Source of the DNA: Solirubrobacter taibaiensis | GTDB taxonomy: Bacteria > Actinomycetota > Thermoleophilia > Solirubrobacterales > Solirubrobacteraceae | Reading direction: 5' to 3' | Assembly: GCA_027587225.1 (NCBI GenBank) | Contig: JAPDDQ010000044.1 | Location: 1-64,000 of the forward strand | DNA length: 64,000 nt | Shown here: piece after piece, positions 24,319 to 32,977 of the stretch | Layout of the letters: each line of letters opens with the position of its first letter | How positions within the stretch are numbered: position 1 is the first letter of the stretch | Translations under genes and position numbers: made by a program | The notes under the pieces: generated by a model | What the model saw: only the letters and a program-made list of their open reading frames with translations | Told to the model about the DNA's origin: nothing | The model's database searches: none

Positions 24319-25938
24319 ATGAGCACGTTGACCGAGAACTACCGCGTCCTGGTCGCGGAAAAGATCGCCGCGACCGGTGTCGACCTGCTCAAGGAACGCT
24401 TCGACGTCGAGGTAGGGACGGACTGGACGCGTGAGGAGCTGCTGGACCGCATCGGGTCCTTCCACGGCATCCTGATCCGCAGCGCGACCCAGCTGGACGC
24501 CGAGGTCATCGACCGCGCGGACAACCTGAAGGTCGTCGGCCGCGCCGGTGTCGGCGTGGACAACGTCGACGTCCAGGCCGCCTCCAAGAAGGGCATCATC
24601 GTCGCCAACGCGCCGGAGGCCAACACGGTCGCGGCCGCCGAGCACACGGTCGCCCTGATCCTCGCGCTCGCCCGCAACATCCCGCAGGCCCACGCCAGCC
24701 TCACGTCCGGCAAGTGGGAGCGCAGCAAGCTCGGCGGCACCGAGCTCGACGGCAAGACGCTCGGCGTGCTCGGCTTCGGCCGCATCGGCCAGCTCGTCGC
24801 CATCCGCGCCCGCGCCTTCGGCATGCGCGTGATCGCGTTCGACCCCTTCACCGCCGAAGGCCGCTACCGCGAGATCGGCGCCGAGAAGGCCGAGTCCGCC
24901 GACGACGTGCTCGCCGCCGCCGACTTCCTCACGCTGCACCTGCCGAAGACCCCGGAGACGCAGGGCTTCATCAACAGCGAGAACCTGGCCAAGACCAAGG
25001 ACGGCGTGCGCATCATCAACGTCGCCCGCGGCCCGCTGATCGTCGACGAGGACCTGCAGGCCGCGCTCGACAGCGGCAAGGTCGCCGGCGCCGCGCTCGA
25101 CGTCTTCACGAAAGAGCCGATCACCGACCATCCGCTGTTCGGCTACGCGAACGTCGTCGTCACGCCGCACCTGGGCGCCTCGACCGCCGAGGCCCAGGAC
25201 CGCGCCGGCTTCCAGACCGCCGAGCAGGTCGTCGCCGCGCTCACCGGCGGCTCCGTCACCACCGCCGTGAACATCCCCGCCATCAGCGGGGAGGACATGG
25301 AGGTCCTCGGCCCGTACGTCCCGCTCGCCCAGAAGCTGGGCAAGATCGCCGCGAGCCTCGCCGAGTCCGTCGAGCGCGTCGAGATCGAGTACCTCGGCCG
25401 GATCGCCGAGCGCGACACGCGCCTGCTCACGCTCTCCGTCCTGACCGGCCTCTTCGCCGGCCGCACGGAGGAGGACGTGAACCTGGTCAACGCGCCCACC
25501 CTGGCGGAGGAGCGCGGGATCACGGTGTCCGAGACCCGTGAGACGCAGGCCAAGGACTACTCGGACCTCGTCCGCGTGACGCTGCGCGGCTCCGGCGACG
25601 CGGTCAAGGTCGTCGGCACCACGCTCGGCCAGCTGCACCGCCCGCACCTGCTCGAGGCCTGGGGCCAGCGCTTCAACCTCCAGATCGACGATCCGTACCT
25701 CGCGCTGTTCCGCTACAGCGACGTGCCCGGCATGGTCGGCCGCGTCGGCTCCAGCCTCGGCGAGGCCGGCGTGAACATCTCCGCCGCCGCGGTGGGCCGT
25801 CAGGCCCCGGGCGAGGGGGAGAGCAGCGACCTCGCCGTCATGGCGATCACGACCGACGGCGCCGTGCCGGACGCCGTCATCGACCAGATCGCGTCAAGCG
25901 ACGGGTTCGTCTCCGGTCGCTCGATCGCGCTCGGGTAG
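24319..25938 (+). CDS. serA: D-3-phosphoglycerate dehydrogenase, long form
   Basis: The protein has 539 residues from ATG 24319. It oxidises 3-phosphoglycerate, the first step of serine synthesis. The NAD-binding motif is LGVLGFGRIGQLVAIRA, with catalytic residues in INVARGPLIVDE, the Glu region near DVFTKEPI, and the His in TPHLGASTAEAQDRAG. An allosteric-substrate-binding domain (~residues 320-450) and a C-terminal ACT domain (LFRYSDVPGMVGRVGSSLGEAGVNIS) make this the long, probably serine-inhibited form. It has its own upstream region of ~100 bases. The last 45 bases overlap the convergent gene at 25894. Confidence 0.96.
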   Translation: MSTLTENYRVLVAEKIAATGVDLLKERFDVEVGTDWTREELLDRIGSFHGILIRSATQLDAEVIDRADNLKVVGRAGVGVDNVDVQAASKKGIIVANAPEANTVAAAEHTVALILALARNIPQAHASLTSGKWERSKLGGTELDGKTLGVLGFGRIGQLVAIRARAFGMRVIAFDPFTAEGRYREIGAEKAESADDVLAAADFLTLHLPKTPETQGFINSENLAKTKDGVRIINVARGPLIVDEDLQAALDSGKVAGAALDVFTKEPITDHPLFGYANVVVTPHLGASTAEAQDRAGFQTAEQVVAALTGGSVTTAVNIPAISGEDMEVLGPYVPLAQKLGKIAASLAESVERVEIEYLGRIAERDTRLLTLSVLTGLFAGRTEEDVNLVNAPTLAEERGITVSETRETQAKDYSDLVRVTLRGSGDAVKVVGTTLGQLHRPHLLEAWGQRFNLQIDDPYLALFRYSDVPGMVGRVGSSLGEAGVNISAAAVGRQAPGEGESSDLAVMAITTDGAVPDAVIDQIASSDGFVSGRSIALG

Positions 25939-26496
25939 CGCCCGGCAGCTGGACTTCCATCCCCGTTCGCGTGCGAGCCGAGAGGCATCGCGCGCGAACG
26001 AGCGGATGGCCTTGGACCCGGCGAGCACGTCGGCCCACTCGAGCTCCATGGCGCCCTGCAAGGTGCTGCGCGCCGTCTGACCGATCGTCGACGTGAGACC
26101 GCCGAGGTGCATCATCCGCTCGCGGCAGTCGTCCTGAGCCGTCCCGGCCAGCGACATCAGCAGCCGGGCGTTCATCGTCCCGAAGCCCTCGACGCGGGCG
26201 AGCGATCGCAACGCACACGCCCGGAAGGCCTTGTTGCGCTCCTTGTCAGCCAGCTTGCCGGAGCGTTTCTCGCACTCGGCCAGCGCCGGGCCGGCGAGCT
26301 TCGCCTCAGAGACGGTGATCTCGCGCAGCGTCGCGAGCGACTCGCTGGCGGGCGTGTCCCAGTACGCCACAGGCGTCGGGGCCGGGAGCGTCGGCGAAGC
26401 GGGCCAGGCGCGCACCTCACGTTCCGGTCGTAGCGCGATCACGGCGAGCACGCCGGGCATCAACAACAACAGCACTCCGAGCACCATCGCGCGCAT
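25894..26496 (-). CDS. Membrane-anchored hypothetical protein
   Basis: ATG 26496 (a TTG lies one codon upstream) gives 200 residues. The N-terminus is a single hydrophobic signal/anchor (MVLGVLLLLMPGVLAVIAL). The remainder is helical and charged, with four Cys (in AECEKRSG, RACALRS, DDCRERM and SSCRALP) that could form disulfides outside the membrane. I do not recognise a family. It overlaps serA antisense by 45 bases and is followed at 26529 by the HD-GYP gene's 3' end on the same strand, 32 bases upstream in transcription order, so the two may be co-transcribed. Confidence 0.6.
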   Translation of the reverse strand: MRAMVLGVLLLLMPGVLAVIALRPEREVRAWPASPTLPAPTPVAYWDTPASESLATLREITVSEAKLAGPALAECEKRSGKLADKERNKAFRACALRSLARVEGFGTMNARLLMSLAGTAQDDCRERMMHLGGLTSTIGQTARSTLQGAMELEWADVLAGSKAIRSFARDASRLARERGWKSSCRALPERDRATGDEPVA

Positions 26497-26528
26497 CAAG
26501 CCCCTCCGTGGGTTGACCGAGGGCGATC

Positions 26529-27977
26529 CTACGTGGCGCGAGTGCGATCTACAACTATCCGGTTCGGCAGGGCGAGGGAAGGCTTGAGGTCCGCGACGAA
26601 GCTGGGGCAGATGGCCTGCTTGAGTGCGGCCACGACGGTCTGGTCATACGCGTGCGACTCCTCCTCGAGCAGCGCGAACGCACGCTCGGGAGACCACGCC
26701 GCGCGGTACACACGATCACTCACCAACGCGTCGTAGACGTCGCAGACGGCGAGGATGCGCGTCTCGATGCACATCTGCCGGGCGTCCAGGCCGTGGGGGT
26801 AGCCGCTGCCGTCGAGACGCTCGTGATGGTCGGAGACGAGCGCGCGCACGGCTTCCGGGAACCCGCCGAGCTCCTCCAGCAGCTTGCGGCCGTCGCCCGG
26901 ATGACGCTTGATGAGGTCGAACTCCTCGTCGGAGAGCTTGCCCGGCTTGTTGAGGACCTCGAGCGGCACGGAGAGCTTGCCGATGTCGTGCAGCAACCCG
27001 CCGACGGCGAGGTGGCGACGGGCAGTCGCGGAGAGCTTGAGCTCCTCGCCGACGCGGGCGGCGAGGTAGGCGACGCGGCGGGTGTGCTCCTCGGTGGAGA
27101 CGTCGCGGCGCTCCAACCGGACCATGAGCGCGCGTACGCGCGGGCCGAGGTAGGCCTCCTCGCTTTCGACGAGCTCGGTCGCGGTCAGGTCGCCCACGAG
27201 CGCACGCGAGGCGCCGGCGCGGCGCAGGTCGAGCGCGGTCGGGATGGCGACGAGCGCGACGGCGCAGATCTCGAGCGTGTGGCCGAGGAAGTAGCCGATC
27301 GTCATCGGCCCGGTGACGAGGTTCACCCACAACGTGATGCTGAGCCACGCGCAACCGAGCGCGACGGTGAGGTCGGCGCTGCGGCGCGTGAGCAGATAGG
27401 TGCGGACGGCGCGGATGATCAGCAGGCCGAGGCAGAACGCGCCGACGAACAGCAGGCCGAGCGCGGGCTCGGACTTGGCCTTCGGCACGGCCGGGAGCAC
27501 GGTCGGGTTCAGCAGGCCGTAGAGGCCGAAGCCCATCACGCCGACGAACAGCGCCACCTGCAGCGCCACGAGCGGGCGCACGCAACGGGGACGGCGCAGC
27601 GCCGGGAGCGCGGTCAGGCCGAGCAGGACGGCGCCGACCGGCACCGAGAGCCCGCCGGCCAGCGGCATCATCCCGTTGAAGCCGGCGTGGAGGATCGTCG
27701 GCGTCGCGAGCGCGTGGACCATGAACAGCGCGGTCATCGTCGAGAACGCGGTGCCCATGAGCATCGCGCGGCCGTCCCGGGCACGGGCGCCGGCAACGCT
27801 CAGCGCGAGCGAGGCGAAGCAGGCGATGGTGGCGGCCGTGACCACGAGCCCGAAGTGCTGCGGTGCGGTCAGCATCGCGGGCCGGGTGCCGATGGTCACC
27901 ACGACCACGGTCGGCACGAACACCGCGAGCAGCATGACGAACGGGATCAGCCGTGACCGGACCATGTTCGGGGTCAT
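26529..27977 (-). CDS. Membrane HD-GYP domain protein, putative c-di-GMP phosphodiesterase
   Basis: ATG 27977 gives 482 residues; the longer GTG start at 28025 would lie inside the dre-like operator and is less likely. About seven hydrophobic segments occupy residues 1-230, forming an uncharacterised membrane sensor. The C-terminal HD-GYP domain shows EEHTRRVAYLAARVGEEL, LLHDIGKLSVPLEVLNKPGKL, KRHPGDG, SDHHERLDGSGYPHGL and CDVYDALVSDRVYR, so the HD pair and the GYP motif are intact. It likely hydrolyses c-di-GMP at the membrane. It is divergent from the GntR regulator, and a GGDEF/EAL gene elsewhere in the window belongs to the same signalling system. Confidence 0.9.
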   Translation of the reverse strand: MTPNMVRSRLIPFVMLLAVFVPTVVVVTIGTRPAMLTAPQHFGLVVTAATIACFASLALSVAGARARDGRAMLMGTAFSTMTALFMVHALATPTILHAGFNGMMPLAGGLSVPVGAVLLGLTALPALRRPRCVRPLVALQVALFVGVMGFGLYGLLNPTVLPAVPKAKSEPALGLLFVGAFCLGLLIIRAVRTYLLTRRSADLTVALGCAWLSITLWVNLVTGPMTIGYFLGHTLEICAVALVAIPTALDLRRAGASRALVGDLTATELVESEEAYLGPRVRALMVRLERRDVSTEEHTRRVAYLAARVGEELKLSATARRHLAVGGLLHDIGKLSVPLEVLNKPGKLSDEEFDLIKRHPGDGRKLLEELGGFPEAVRALVSDHHERLDGSGYPHGLDARQMCIETRILAVCDVYDALVSDRVYRAAWSPERAFALLEEESHAYDQTVVAALKQAICPSFVADLKPSLALPNRIVVDRTRAT

Positions 27978-28010
27978 CGACGCTCTTGACGATTTCTTGA
28001 CGACGGAGAA

Positions 28011-28026
28011 AGTGGTCTTGACCACT
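28011..28026. promoter_or_regulatory. DasR/NagR-type operator (dre-like palindrome)
   Basis: AGTGGTCTTGACCACT differs at one central base from the DasR-responsive element consensus AGTGGTCTAGACCACT known from Streptomyces. It lies 34 bases upstream of the GntR regulator start, overlaps the presumed -35 of that gene, and sits in the gap to the divergent HD-GYP gene. It is the expected autoregulatory site. Confidence 0.75.
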
Positions 28027-28046
28027 CTTTGACCAGTTGCTAGCTT
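28018..28046 (+). promoter_or_regulatory. Promoter of the GntR-family regulator
   Basis: TTGACC (28018-28023) and TAGCTT (28041-28046) are separated by 17 bases, a good sigma-70-type layout. The -35 is inside the dre-like palindrome, so regulator binding would block it. The transcript would begin roughly 7-9 bases before ATG 28061. Confidence 0.5.
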
Positions 28047-28060
28047 CCCGGGCCGGAGCG

Positions 28061-28795
28061 ATGACGGGGCTGGCGAACACCAATGGCCGGGGGAGCAAGC
28101 AGGCGCTTGTCCGGGACAAGATCCTCGGGATGCTCGACGAGCTGCAGGTCGGCGACGCGCTGCCCAGCGAGCGCCGGCTCGCGACGGACCTCGGGGTAAG
28201 CCGCCCGACGCTGCGCGCGGTGATCGACGAGCTGGTCCGCGAAGGCCTGCTCCTGCGCCGGCACGGCAGCGGCACCTACGTCGCGGAGCCGAAGATCGCG
28301 CTCCCGCTGACGATGACGTCCTTCAGCGAGGACATGACGCGCCGCGGGATGCGCCCGGGCAGCCGCGTCGTGTCCTTCGAGCTGCAGGCCGCGGGGGCCA
28401 AGCTCGGCCAGCGGCTGCAGATCTCGCCGGTGGACGAGGTCTGGGTCATCACGCGCCTGCGCCTGGCCGACGACGAGTCGATGGCGATCGAGTGGCTGCA
28501 CGCGCCGCGCCGCCTGCTCGGCGACCTGCGCCGCGAGGAGCTCTCCGACCACTCGTACTACGAGCTGCTGCGCGAACGCCGGGGCATCACGATCGCCTCC
28601 GGCATCCAGACGATCGAACCGACCGTGACTTCACCGGAGGAGGCCGAGATGCTCGGCGTGCCCGTGCACGCGCCCGCCTTCTTGTTCGAACGGACCACCA
28701 CGAGCGATGCCGGGGAGGTGGTGGAGTTCGTCCGGTCCATGTATCGCGGGGATCGGTATCGGTTGGTGACGGAGCTGCGCCCGGCCTTGCGTTAG
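28061..28795 (+). CDS. GntR/HutC-family regulator, DasR-like
   Basis: ATG 28061 gives 244 residues; a TTG at 28037 would add eight. The N-terminal winged helix reads LVRDKILGMLDELQVGDALPSERRLATDLGVSRPTLR, followed by LVREGLLLRRHGSGTYVAEP. The C-terminal UTRA/HutC effector domain (ISPVDEVWVITRLRLADDESMAIEW, DHSYYELLRERRGI, LFERTTTSD) binds small sugars or phosphosugars. DasR/NagR homologues sense glucosamine-6-phosphate or GlcNAc-6-phosphate. The near-consensus dre site upstream and nagA downstream support the same role here. A sugar-binding lipoprotein gene follows after 27 bases. Confidence 0.9.
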   Translation: MTGLANTNGRGSKQALVRDKILGMLDELQVGDALPSERRLATDLGVSRPTLRAVIDELVREGLLLRRHGSGTYVAEPKIALPLTMTSFSEDMTRRGMRPGSRVVSFELQAAGAKLGQRLQISPVDEVWVITRLRLADDESMAIEWLHAPRRLLGDLRREELSDHSYYELLRERRGITIASGIQTIEPTVTSPEEAEMLGVPVHAPAFLFERTTTSDAGEVVEFVRSMYRGDRYRLVTELRPALR

Positions 28796-28822
28796 GTCGG
28801 TACCAAGGGAGAAGGAGAGAGG

Positions 28823-30106
28823 ATGAAGGGGAAGTTCGGATTGGCGGTCGCGGCGCTGCTCGCGACCGTGGTTGCGGCGTGCGGTGGCAGCGATGAGCCG
28901 ACGTCGAAAGCCTCCTCAGGAGGCGGCGGTGCCAAGCTCGAAGGATCGATCGACGTCTGGATCATGGATCCGGGCTCACCGAAGATCCAGGGCGTCGTGA
29001 ACCAGTACGGCAAGGATTTCGAGGCCGCGAACCCCGGCACGACGGTGAAGATCCAGTTCGTGCCCTGGGCGCAGGCGCACGACAAGTTCGTGACGGCGAT
29101 CGCGGGCGGCAAGGTGCCCGACGTGGCCGAGATGGGCACCACGTGGACGCCGGAGTTCGCCGACCAGGGCGCGCTGCTCGAGCAGCCCGGCATCGGCGGG
29201 GACGAGTACGTCTCCAGCCTCGTGGACGCGGCCACGCTCAACGAGAAGGTCTACGGCAAGCCGTGGTACGCGGGCGCGCGGTCGTTGATCTACCGCAAGG
29301 ACATGCTCGAGAAGGCCGGCGTCGAGCCGCCCAAGACGTGGGACGACCTGATGGCCGCGGCCAAGGCGGTCAAGGAATCCAGCAAGGGCGTGTACGGCGT
29401 CGGGTTCACCGGGCTCTCCGAGCACATGTACCTGCCGACGATCTGGCAGGCGGGCGGCGAGATCGCCACCCAGGACGGCGACACGTGGAAGAGCGCGCTC
29501 AACTCCCCGCAGGCCGCGGAGGCCATCGACTACTACGCGTCCTTCTACAAGGAGGGCCTGTCGCCGAAGGCCGCGATCGGCTGGGAGGAGCCCGACGCCC
29601 AGACCGCGTTCATCAACGGGGACGTGGCGATGCTGATCGCCGGCGGCTGGGGCTACAACTCGATCATCGCCACCAAACCGGAGCTGGAGGAGAAGATCGG
29701 CACCGAGCTCACGCCCACCGGCCCGTCCGGCAAGGGGACGGCGTTCGCGGGCGGCAGCCACCTCGTGCAGTTCACCGAATCCGGCAACCATGACCTGGGC
29801 GCCGCGTTCATGGACTTCATGCTCAAGCCCGACCAGCTGAACAAGTTCACGGGCGAGATCGGCTTCCTGCCGGGCACGACGGCCGGCATCGAGGCTTCGG
29901 GCTATCTCGAGGACCCGCAGCGCAAGCCGTTCGCCGAGCAGCTGCTGTCGGCCTCGGCGGTGTACCCGCCGTCGCCCAAGTGGGGCGGCCTCGAAGGCGC
30001 GAACATCTTCGACGGCCAGATCCAGAAGGTCATGAAGGGCGAGGAGACGGCGCAGGATGCCGTCGCCGAGCTCGCGACGAAGATGGATGAGGAGTTCGCC
30101 GGGTGA
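28823..30106 (+). CDS. ABC transporter sugar-binding lipoprotein (probable amino sugar)
   Basis: The protein has 427 residues from ATG 28823, with a purine-rich ribosome-binding site (GGGAGAAGGAGAGAGG) directly upstream. The lipoprotein signal ends LATVVAACGGSD, with Cys20 as the lipid attachment site, followed by a Ser/Gly linker. The rest is a family-1 solute-binding protein (VVNQYGKDFEAANPGTTVKI, YLPTIWQAGGEI, NGDVAMLIAGGWG, SHLVQF). Co-location with nagA and a DasR-like regulator suggests GlcNAc or chitobiose as ligand. A weaker imperfect palindrome at 28793-28807 precedes it. The stop overlaps the first permease (GTGA). Confidence 0.9.
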   Translation: MKGKFGLAVAALLATVVAACGGSDEPTSKASSGGGGAKLEGSIDVWIMDPGSPKIQGVVNQYGKDFEAANPGTTVKIQFVPWAQAHDKFVTAIAGGKVPDVAEMGTTWTPEFADQGALLEQPGIGGDEYVSSLVDAATLNEKVYGKPWYAGARSLIYRKDMLEKAGVEPPKTWDDLMAAAKAVKESSKGVYGVGFTGLSEHMYLPTIWQAGGEIATQDGDTWKSALNSPQAAEAIDYYASFYKEGLSPKAAIGWEEPDAQTAFINGDVAMLIAGGWGYNSIIATKPELEEKIGTELTPTGPSGKGTAFAGGSHLVQFTESGNHDLGAAFMDFMLKPDQLNKFTGEIGFLPGTTAGIEASGYLEDPQRKPFAEQLLSASAVYPPSPKWGGLEGANIFDGQIQKVMKGEETAQDAVAELATKMDEEFAG

Positions 30107-31062
30107 GCAGTGTCCCGGCAGCCGTCCAGGCGGGGCGCGTCCAGCGCCCGCCCGCGATGGTGATCGCACGCCGAGCAGTCAACCGGCTCACCCTCCCGGT
30201 CCTGCTCGTGCTCCCCTCGCTGATCATCATCGCGGGCCTGGTCGGCTACCCGCTCGTCCGCACGGTCTATTTGTCGTTCACGGACACCGGTCTCGGAGAG
30301 CTGATCTACGGCGGCTCGACGTGGGTGGGTCTGGAGAACTTCAAGGAGGTCTTCGCGGACGAGCACCTGCGCACGTCGCTCGTGAACACGGTGGTGTTCG
30401 GGACGGCGTGCGTGGTCGGCACGATGGCCCTCGGGTTCGCGGTCGCGTTGTTGCTCAACCAGCGCCTGAAGGGCAACCTGTTCTTCGGGGTCGCCGTGCT
30501 GCTGCCGTGGGCGGTGCCGGCGCTGGCGGCGAGCGCGATCTGGAAGTGGCTCTTCGATGCGCGCTACGGCTTCGTGAACTGGGCGCTGGTGAACCTCGGC
30601 TTCGACCGGTTCGCCGACTACGCGTGGTTCGCGGACCGCTGGAGCGCGTTCTTCGCGGTCTTCGTCACGGTCGTGTGGCAGTCGTTCCCGTTCGTGGCGC
30701 TCGCGCTGCTGGCCGGGCTGCAGACGATCCCGAAGGAGATGCTGCAGGCCGCGGCCGTCGACGGCGCGGGCGCGTGGCAGCGCTTCCGGCTCGTCACCCT
30801 CCCGCTGCTGCGGCCGATCGTCGCCGTGCTGGTCATCTTCTCGACGATCTGGGACTTCAAGATCTTCGACCAGATCTACGTGATGGCGGCCGGGGTGCCG
30901 GACCGGAGCGCGGACACCGCGGCGGTCGCGGCCTACCGCGAGGGCTTCGCGCTCTCGCACTACGGGCTGGGCTCCGCTGTCGCCGTCGTGCTGTTCCTGA
31001 TCCTGCTCGTGTTCTCGCTGATCTACGTGCGGTTGATCGGCAAGGAGGGCGAGCTCGGATGA
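30103..31062 (+). CDS. Sugar ABC transporter permease, MalF type
   Basis: The protein has 319 residues from GTG 30103 (GTGA overlap). Six hydrophobic segments are visible, starting with LPVLLVLPSLIIIAGLVGYPLV and including FFGVAVLLPWAVPALAASAIW. The EAA loop that docks to the ATPase is LQAAAVDGAGAWQRFRLVTLPLLRPI. It forms the membrane channel with the next gene. ATGA overlap with the second permease implies strict coupling. Confidence 0.93.
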   Translation: MSSVPAAVQAGRVQRPPAMVIARRAVNRLTLPVLLVLPSLIIIAGLVGYPLVRTVYLSFTDTGLGELIYGGSTWVGLENFKEVFADEHLRTSLVNTVVFGTACVVGTMALGFAVALLLNQRLKGNLFFGVAVLLPWAVPALAASAIWKWLFDARYGFVNWALVNLGFDRFADYAWFADRWSAFFAVFVTVVWQSFPFVALALLAGLQTIPKEMLQAAAVDGAGAWQRFRLVTLPLLRPIVAVLVIFSTIWDFKIFDQIYVMAAGVPDRSADTAAVAAYREGFALSHYGLGSAVAVVLFLILLVFSLIYVRLIGKEGELG

Positions 31063-31886
31063 GGTGGCTGCTCAAGCGCGGTTGGATGTACCTCGCGATG
31101 CTCGCCGTCGCGGCCTTCGCGCTGTTCCCGATCTACTGGATCGTGATCACGTCTTTGAAGCCGCGGTCGGAGATCTACACGCGCACGCCGGACCTGTGGC
31201 CCTCCGACCCGCAGTGGGATCAGTACCCGCGGGTGCTCGGGGAGGGGCACGTCGGCCGGGCGCTGATGAACTCGCTGATCGTCGCGAGCGGGACGATGGT
31301 GCTGTGCCTGCTGGTGAGCGCCGGCGCGGCGTACGTGCTCGCCCGCTACCGGGTGCGGATCACGCGGATCCTGCTGATCCTCGTGCTGATGACGCAGATG
31401 TTCCCGCTCGTCGTGCTCGTGATCCCGCTGTTCGTGACCATGCGCAAGGCGGGGCTGCTGGGCACGTACTGGTCGCTGATCATCACCTACCTGGCCTTCA
31501 GCGTGCCGCTGGCGATCTGGGTCATGCGCGGGTTCATCCTGTCGATCCCGGAGGAGCTCGAGCACGCGGCGCGGATCGACGGCGCGACGCGGATCGGCGC
31601 GATGTGGCGGGTCGTGCTGCCGCTGGCGGCGCCCGGCCTGGCCGTGACGGCGGTGCTCAGCTTCCTCGAGGGCTGGAAGGAGTTCCTGCTCGCGCTCACG
31701 TTCATCAACGACGAGGAGCGCAAGACGACGCCCCTGGTGCTGCAGACGTTCGTCGGCCGCGGCGACACGGATTGGGGTGCGGTGATGGCCACGTCCGTCC
31801 TGTATACGTTGCCCGTGGCGATCGTCTTCGTCCTCGCGCGCAAGCATCTGATGACCGCGCGCACCGCCGGGGCGGTCAAGGGATGA
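31059..31886 (+). CDS. Sugar ABC transporter permease, MalG type
   Basis: The ATG at 31059 overlaps the preceding stop, giving 275 residues. MalG-type features are the N-terminal LFPIYWIVITSLKPRSEIY, MTQMFPLVVLVIPLF, and the EAA loop LEHAARIDGATRIGAMWRVV then LPLAAPGLAVTAVLSF. Six membrane segments are predicted by eye. It partners the MalF-type permease, and its stop overlaps the nagA start (ATGA). Confidence 0.93.
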   Translation: MRWLLKRGWMYLAMLAVAAFALFPIYWIVITSLKPRSEIYTRTPDLWPSDPQWDQYPRVLGEGHVGRALMNSLIVASGTMVLCLLVSAGAAYVLARYRVRITRILLILVLMTQMFPLVVLVIPLFVTMRKAGLLGTYWSLIITYLAFSVPLAIWVMRGFILSIPEELEHAARIDGATRIGAMWRVVLPLAAPGLAVTAVLSFLEGWKEFLLALTFINDEERKTTPLVLQTFVGRGDTDWGAVMATSVLYTLPVAIVFVLARKHLMTARTAGAVKG

Positions 31887-32977
31887 GGCTGGGCGTCGAA
31901 GCAGCTTTGGTGGACGGTGCACTCGTCCCCGGCGACGTGGAGATCGACGGCGGGTCGATCGCGCGCGTCGGGCTGTCCGGGACCGGGAGCGGGATCGCCG
32001 CGCCGGGATTCATCGACTTGCAGGTCAACGGGTTCGCGGGCGTTGACCTCATGGCCACCGACCACGAGGGGTACGTGCGGGTGGGAGAGGCGCTCATGGC
32101 CACGGGGACGACGGCGTTCCAGCCGACGTTCGTGACCGCGCCTGAGGCCGCGCTGTTGGACGCGCTGCGCGCGATGCCCGTGGGGGGCATCGGCGCGCGC
32201 GTCCTCGGCGCGCACCTGGAAGGGCCGTTCCTGTCGCCGCGCCGCGCGGGCGTGCACGACCCGCGGCACTTCTCCGCGCCGGATCTCGCGCTGCTCCGCC
32301 GGTTGCTCGACGCCGCGCCCGTGTCGCAGGTGACGCTGGCACCGGAGCTCCCAGGCGCGTTCGAGCTCGTCGACGAGCTCATCGCGCGCGGCGTGACGGT
32401 CAGCGCCGGGCACACGGACGCGACCGCGGCGGACGCGCATCTCGGCTTCGACCGCGGGATCACGACGGTCACGCACCTCTTCAACGCCATGCGCCCGTCC
32501 ACTTCGCGGGACCCGAGCATTGGCTTCGCCGCGCTCGCGCGCGAGGATGTGCTCGTGCAGATGATCGTGGACCTGCACCACGTGGCCCCGGACACGGTGA
32601 AAGTGGCCTGGAACGCGGCCGCGGGGCGCCTGGCGCTCGTGACCGATGCCGCTCCGGCGGCCGGGATGGGCGACGGCGAGTTCGTGCTCGGCGGGCGCCG
32701 GATCGAGGCCGAGGACGGCGTCGTCCGCGGCCCCGAGGGGCAGCTCGCAGGCAGCGCGTTGACGATGATCGAGGCCGTGCGCAACCTGCACTCTCTCGGT
32801 GTAACGCTTGAGGCCGCTCTCGCAGCGGCCGGCGAGGTGCCCGCGCGGATCGCGGGCCGGCCGGATCTCGGACGCCTCACCCCCGGGGCGCCGGCGGACG
32901 TCGTGGTGCTCGACGATCGCCTCGAGATCCGGCAAGTCTTGGTCGACGGCCGCGAACGCGTGGGAGGACGAAGTTGA
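31883..32977 (+). CDS. nagA: N-acetylglucosamine-6-phosphate deacetylase
   Basis: The ATG at 31883 overlaps the permease stop; 364 residues. It deacetylates GlcNAc-6-phosphate to glucosamine-6-phosphate in the cytoplasm. Amidohydrolase signatures are APGFIDLQVNGFAGVD (Gln-x-Asn at the metal site, as in single-metal NagA enzymes), GAHLEGPFLSPRRAGVHD with the metal-binding Glu, VSAGHTDATA, VTHLFNAMRP, and VTDAAPAAGMGDGEF with the catalytic Asp. The gene lies between transporter permeases and ATPase, strongly indicating that the imported sugar is GlcNAc or its oligomers. nagB is not in the window. Confidence 0.93.
   Translation: MRLGVEAALVDGALVPGDVEIDGGSIARVGLSGTGSGIAAPGFIDLQVNGFAGVDLMATDHEGYVRVGEALMATGTTAFQPTFVTAPEAALLDALRAMPVGGIGARVLGAHLEGPFLSPRRAGVHDPRHFSAPDLALLRRLLDAAPVSQVTLAPELPGAFELVDELIARGVTVSAGHTDATAADAHLGFDRGITTVTHLFNAMRPSTSRDPSIGFAALAREDVLVQMIVDLHHVAPDTVKVAWNAAAGRLALVTDAAPAAGMGDGEFVLGGRRIEAEDGVVRGPEGQLAGSALTMIEAVRNLHSLGVTLEAALAAAGEVPARIAGRPDLGRLTPGAPADVVVLDDRLEIRQVLVDGRERVGGRS

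Noticed and set aside
24301..25647. Minus-strand open frame (448 codons) antisense to serA
   Set aside because: Composition is that of a frame shadow (Val/Leu/Gly/Arg repeats); serA on the other strand is unambiguous.
26652..27956. Plus-strand open frame (434 codons) antisense to the HD-GYP gene
   Set aside because: Glu/Arg/Ala-rich shadow without domains, opposite an intact HD-GYP protein.
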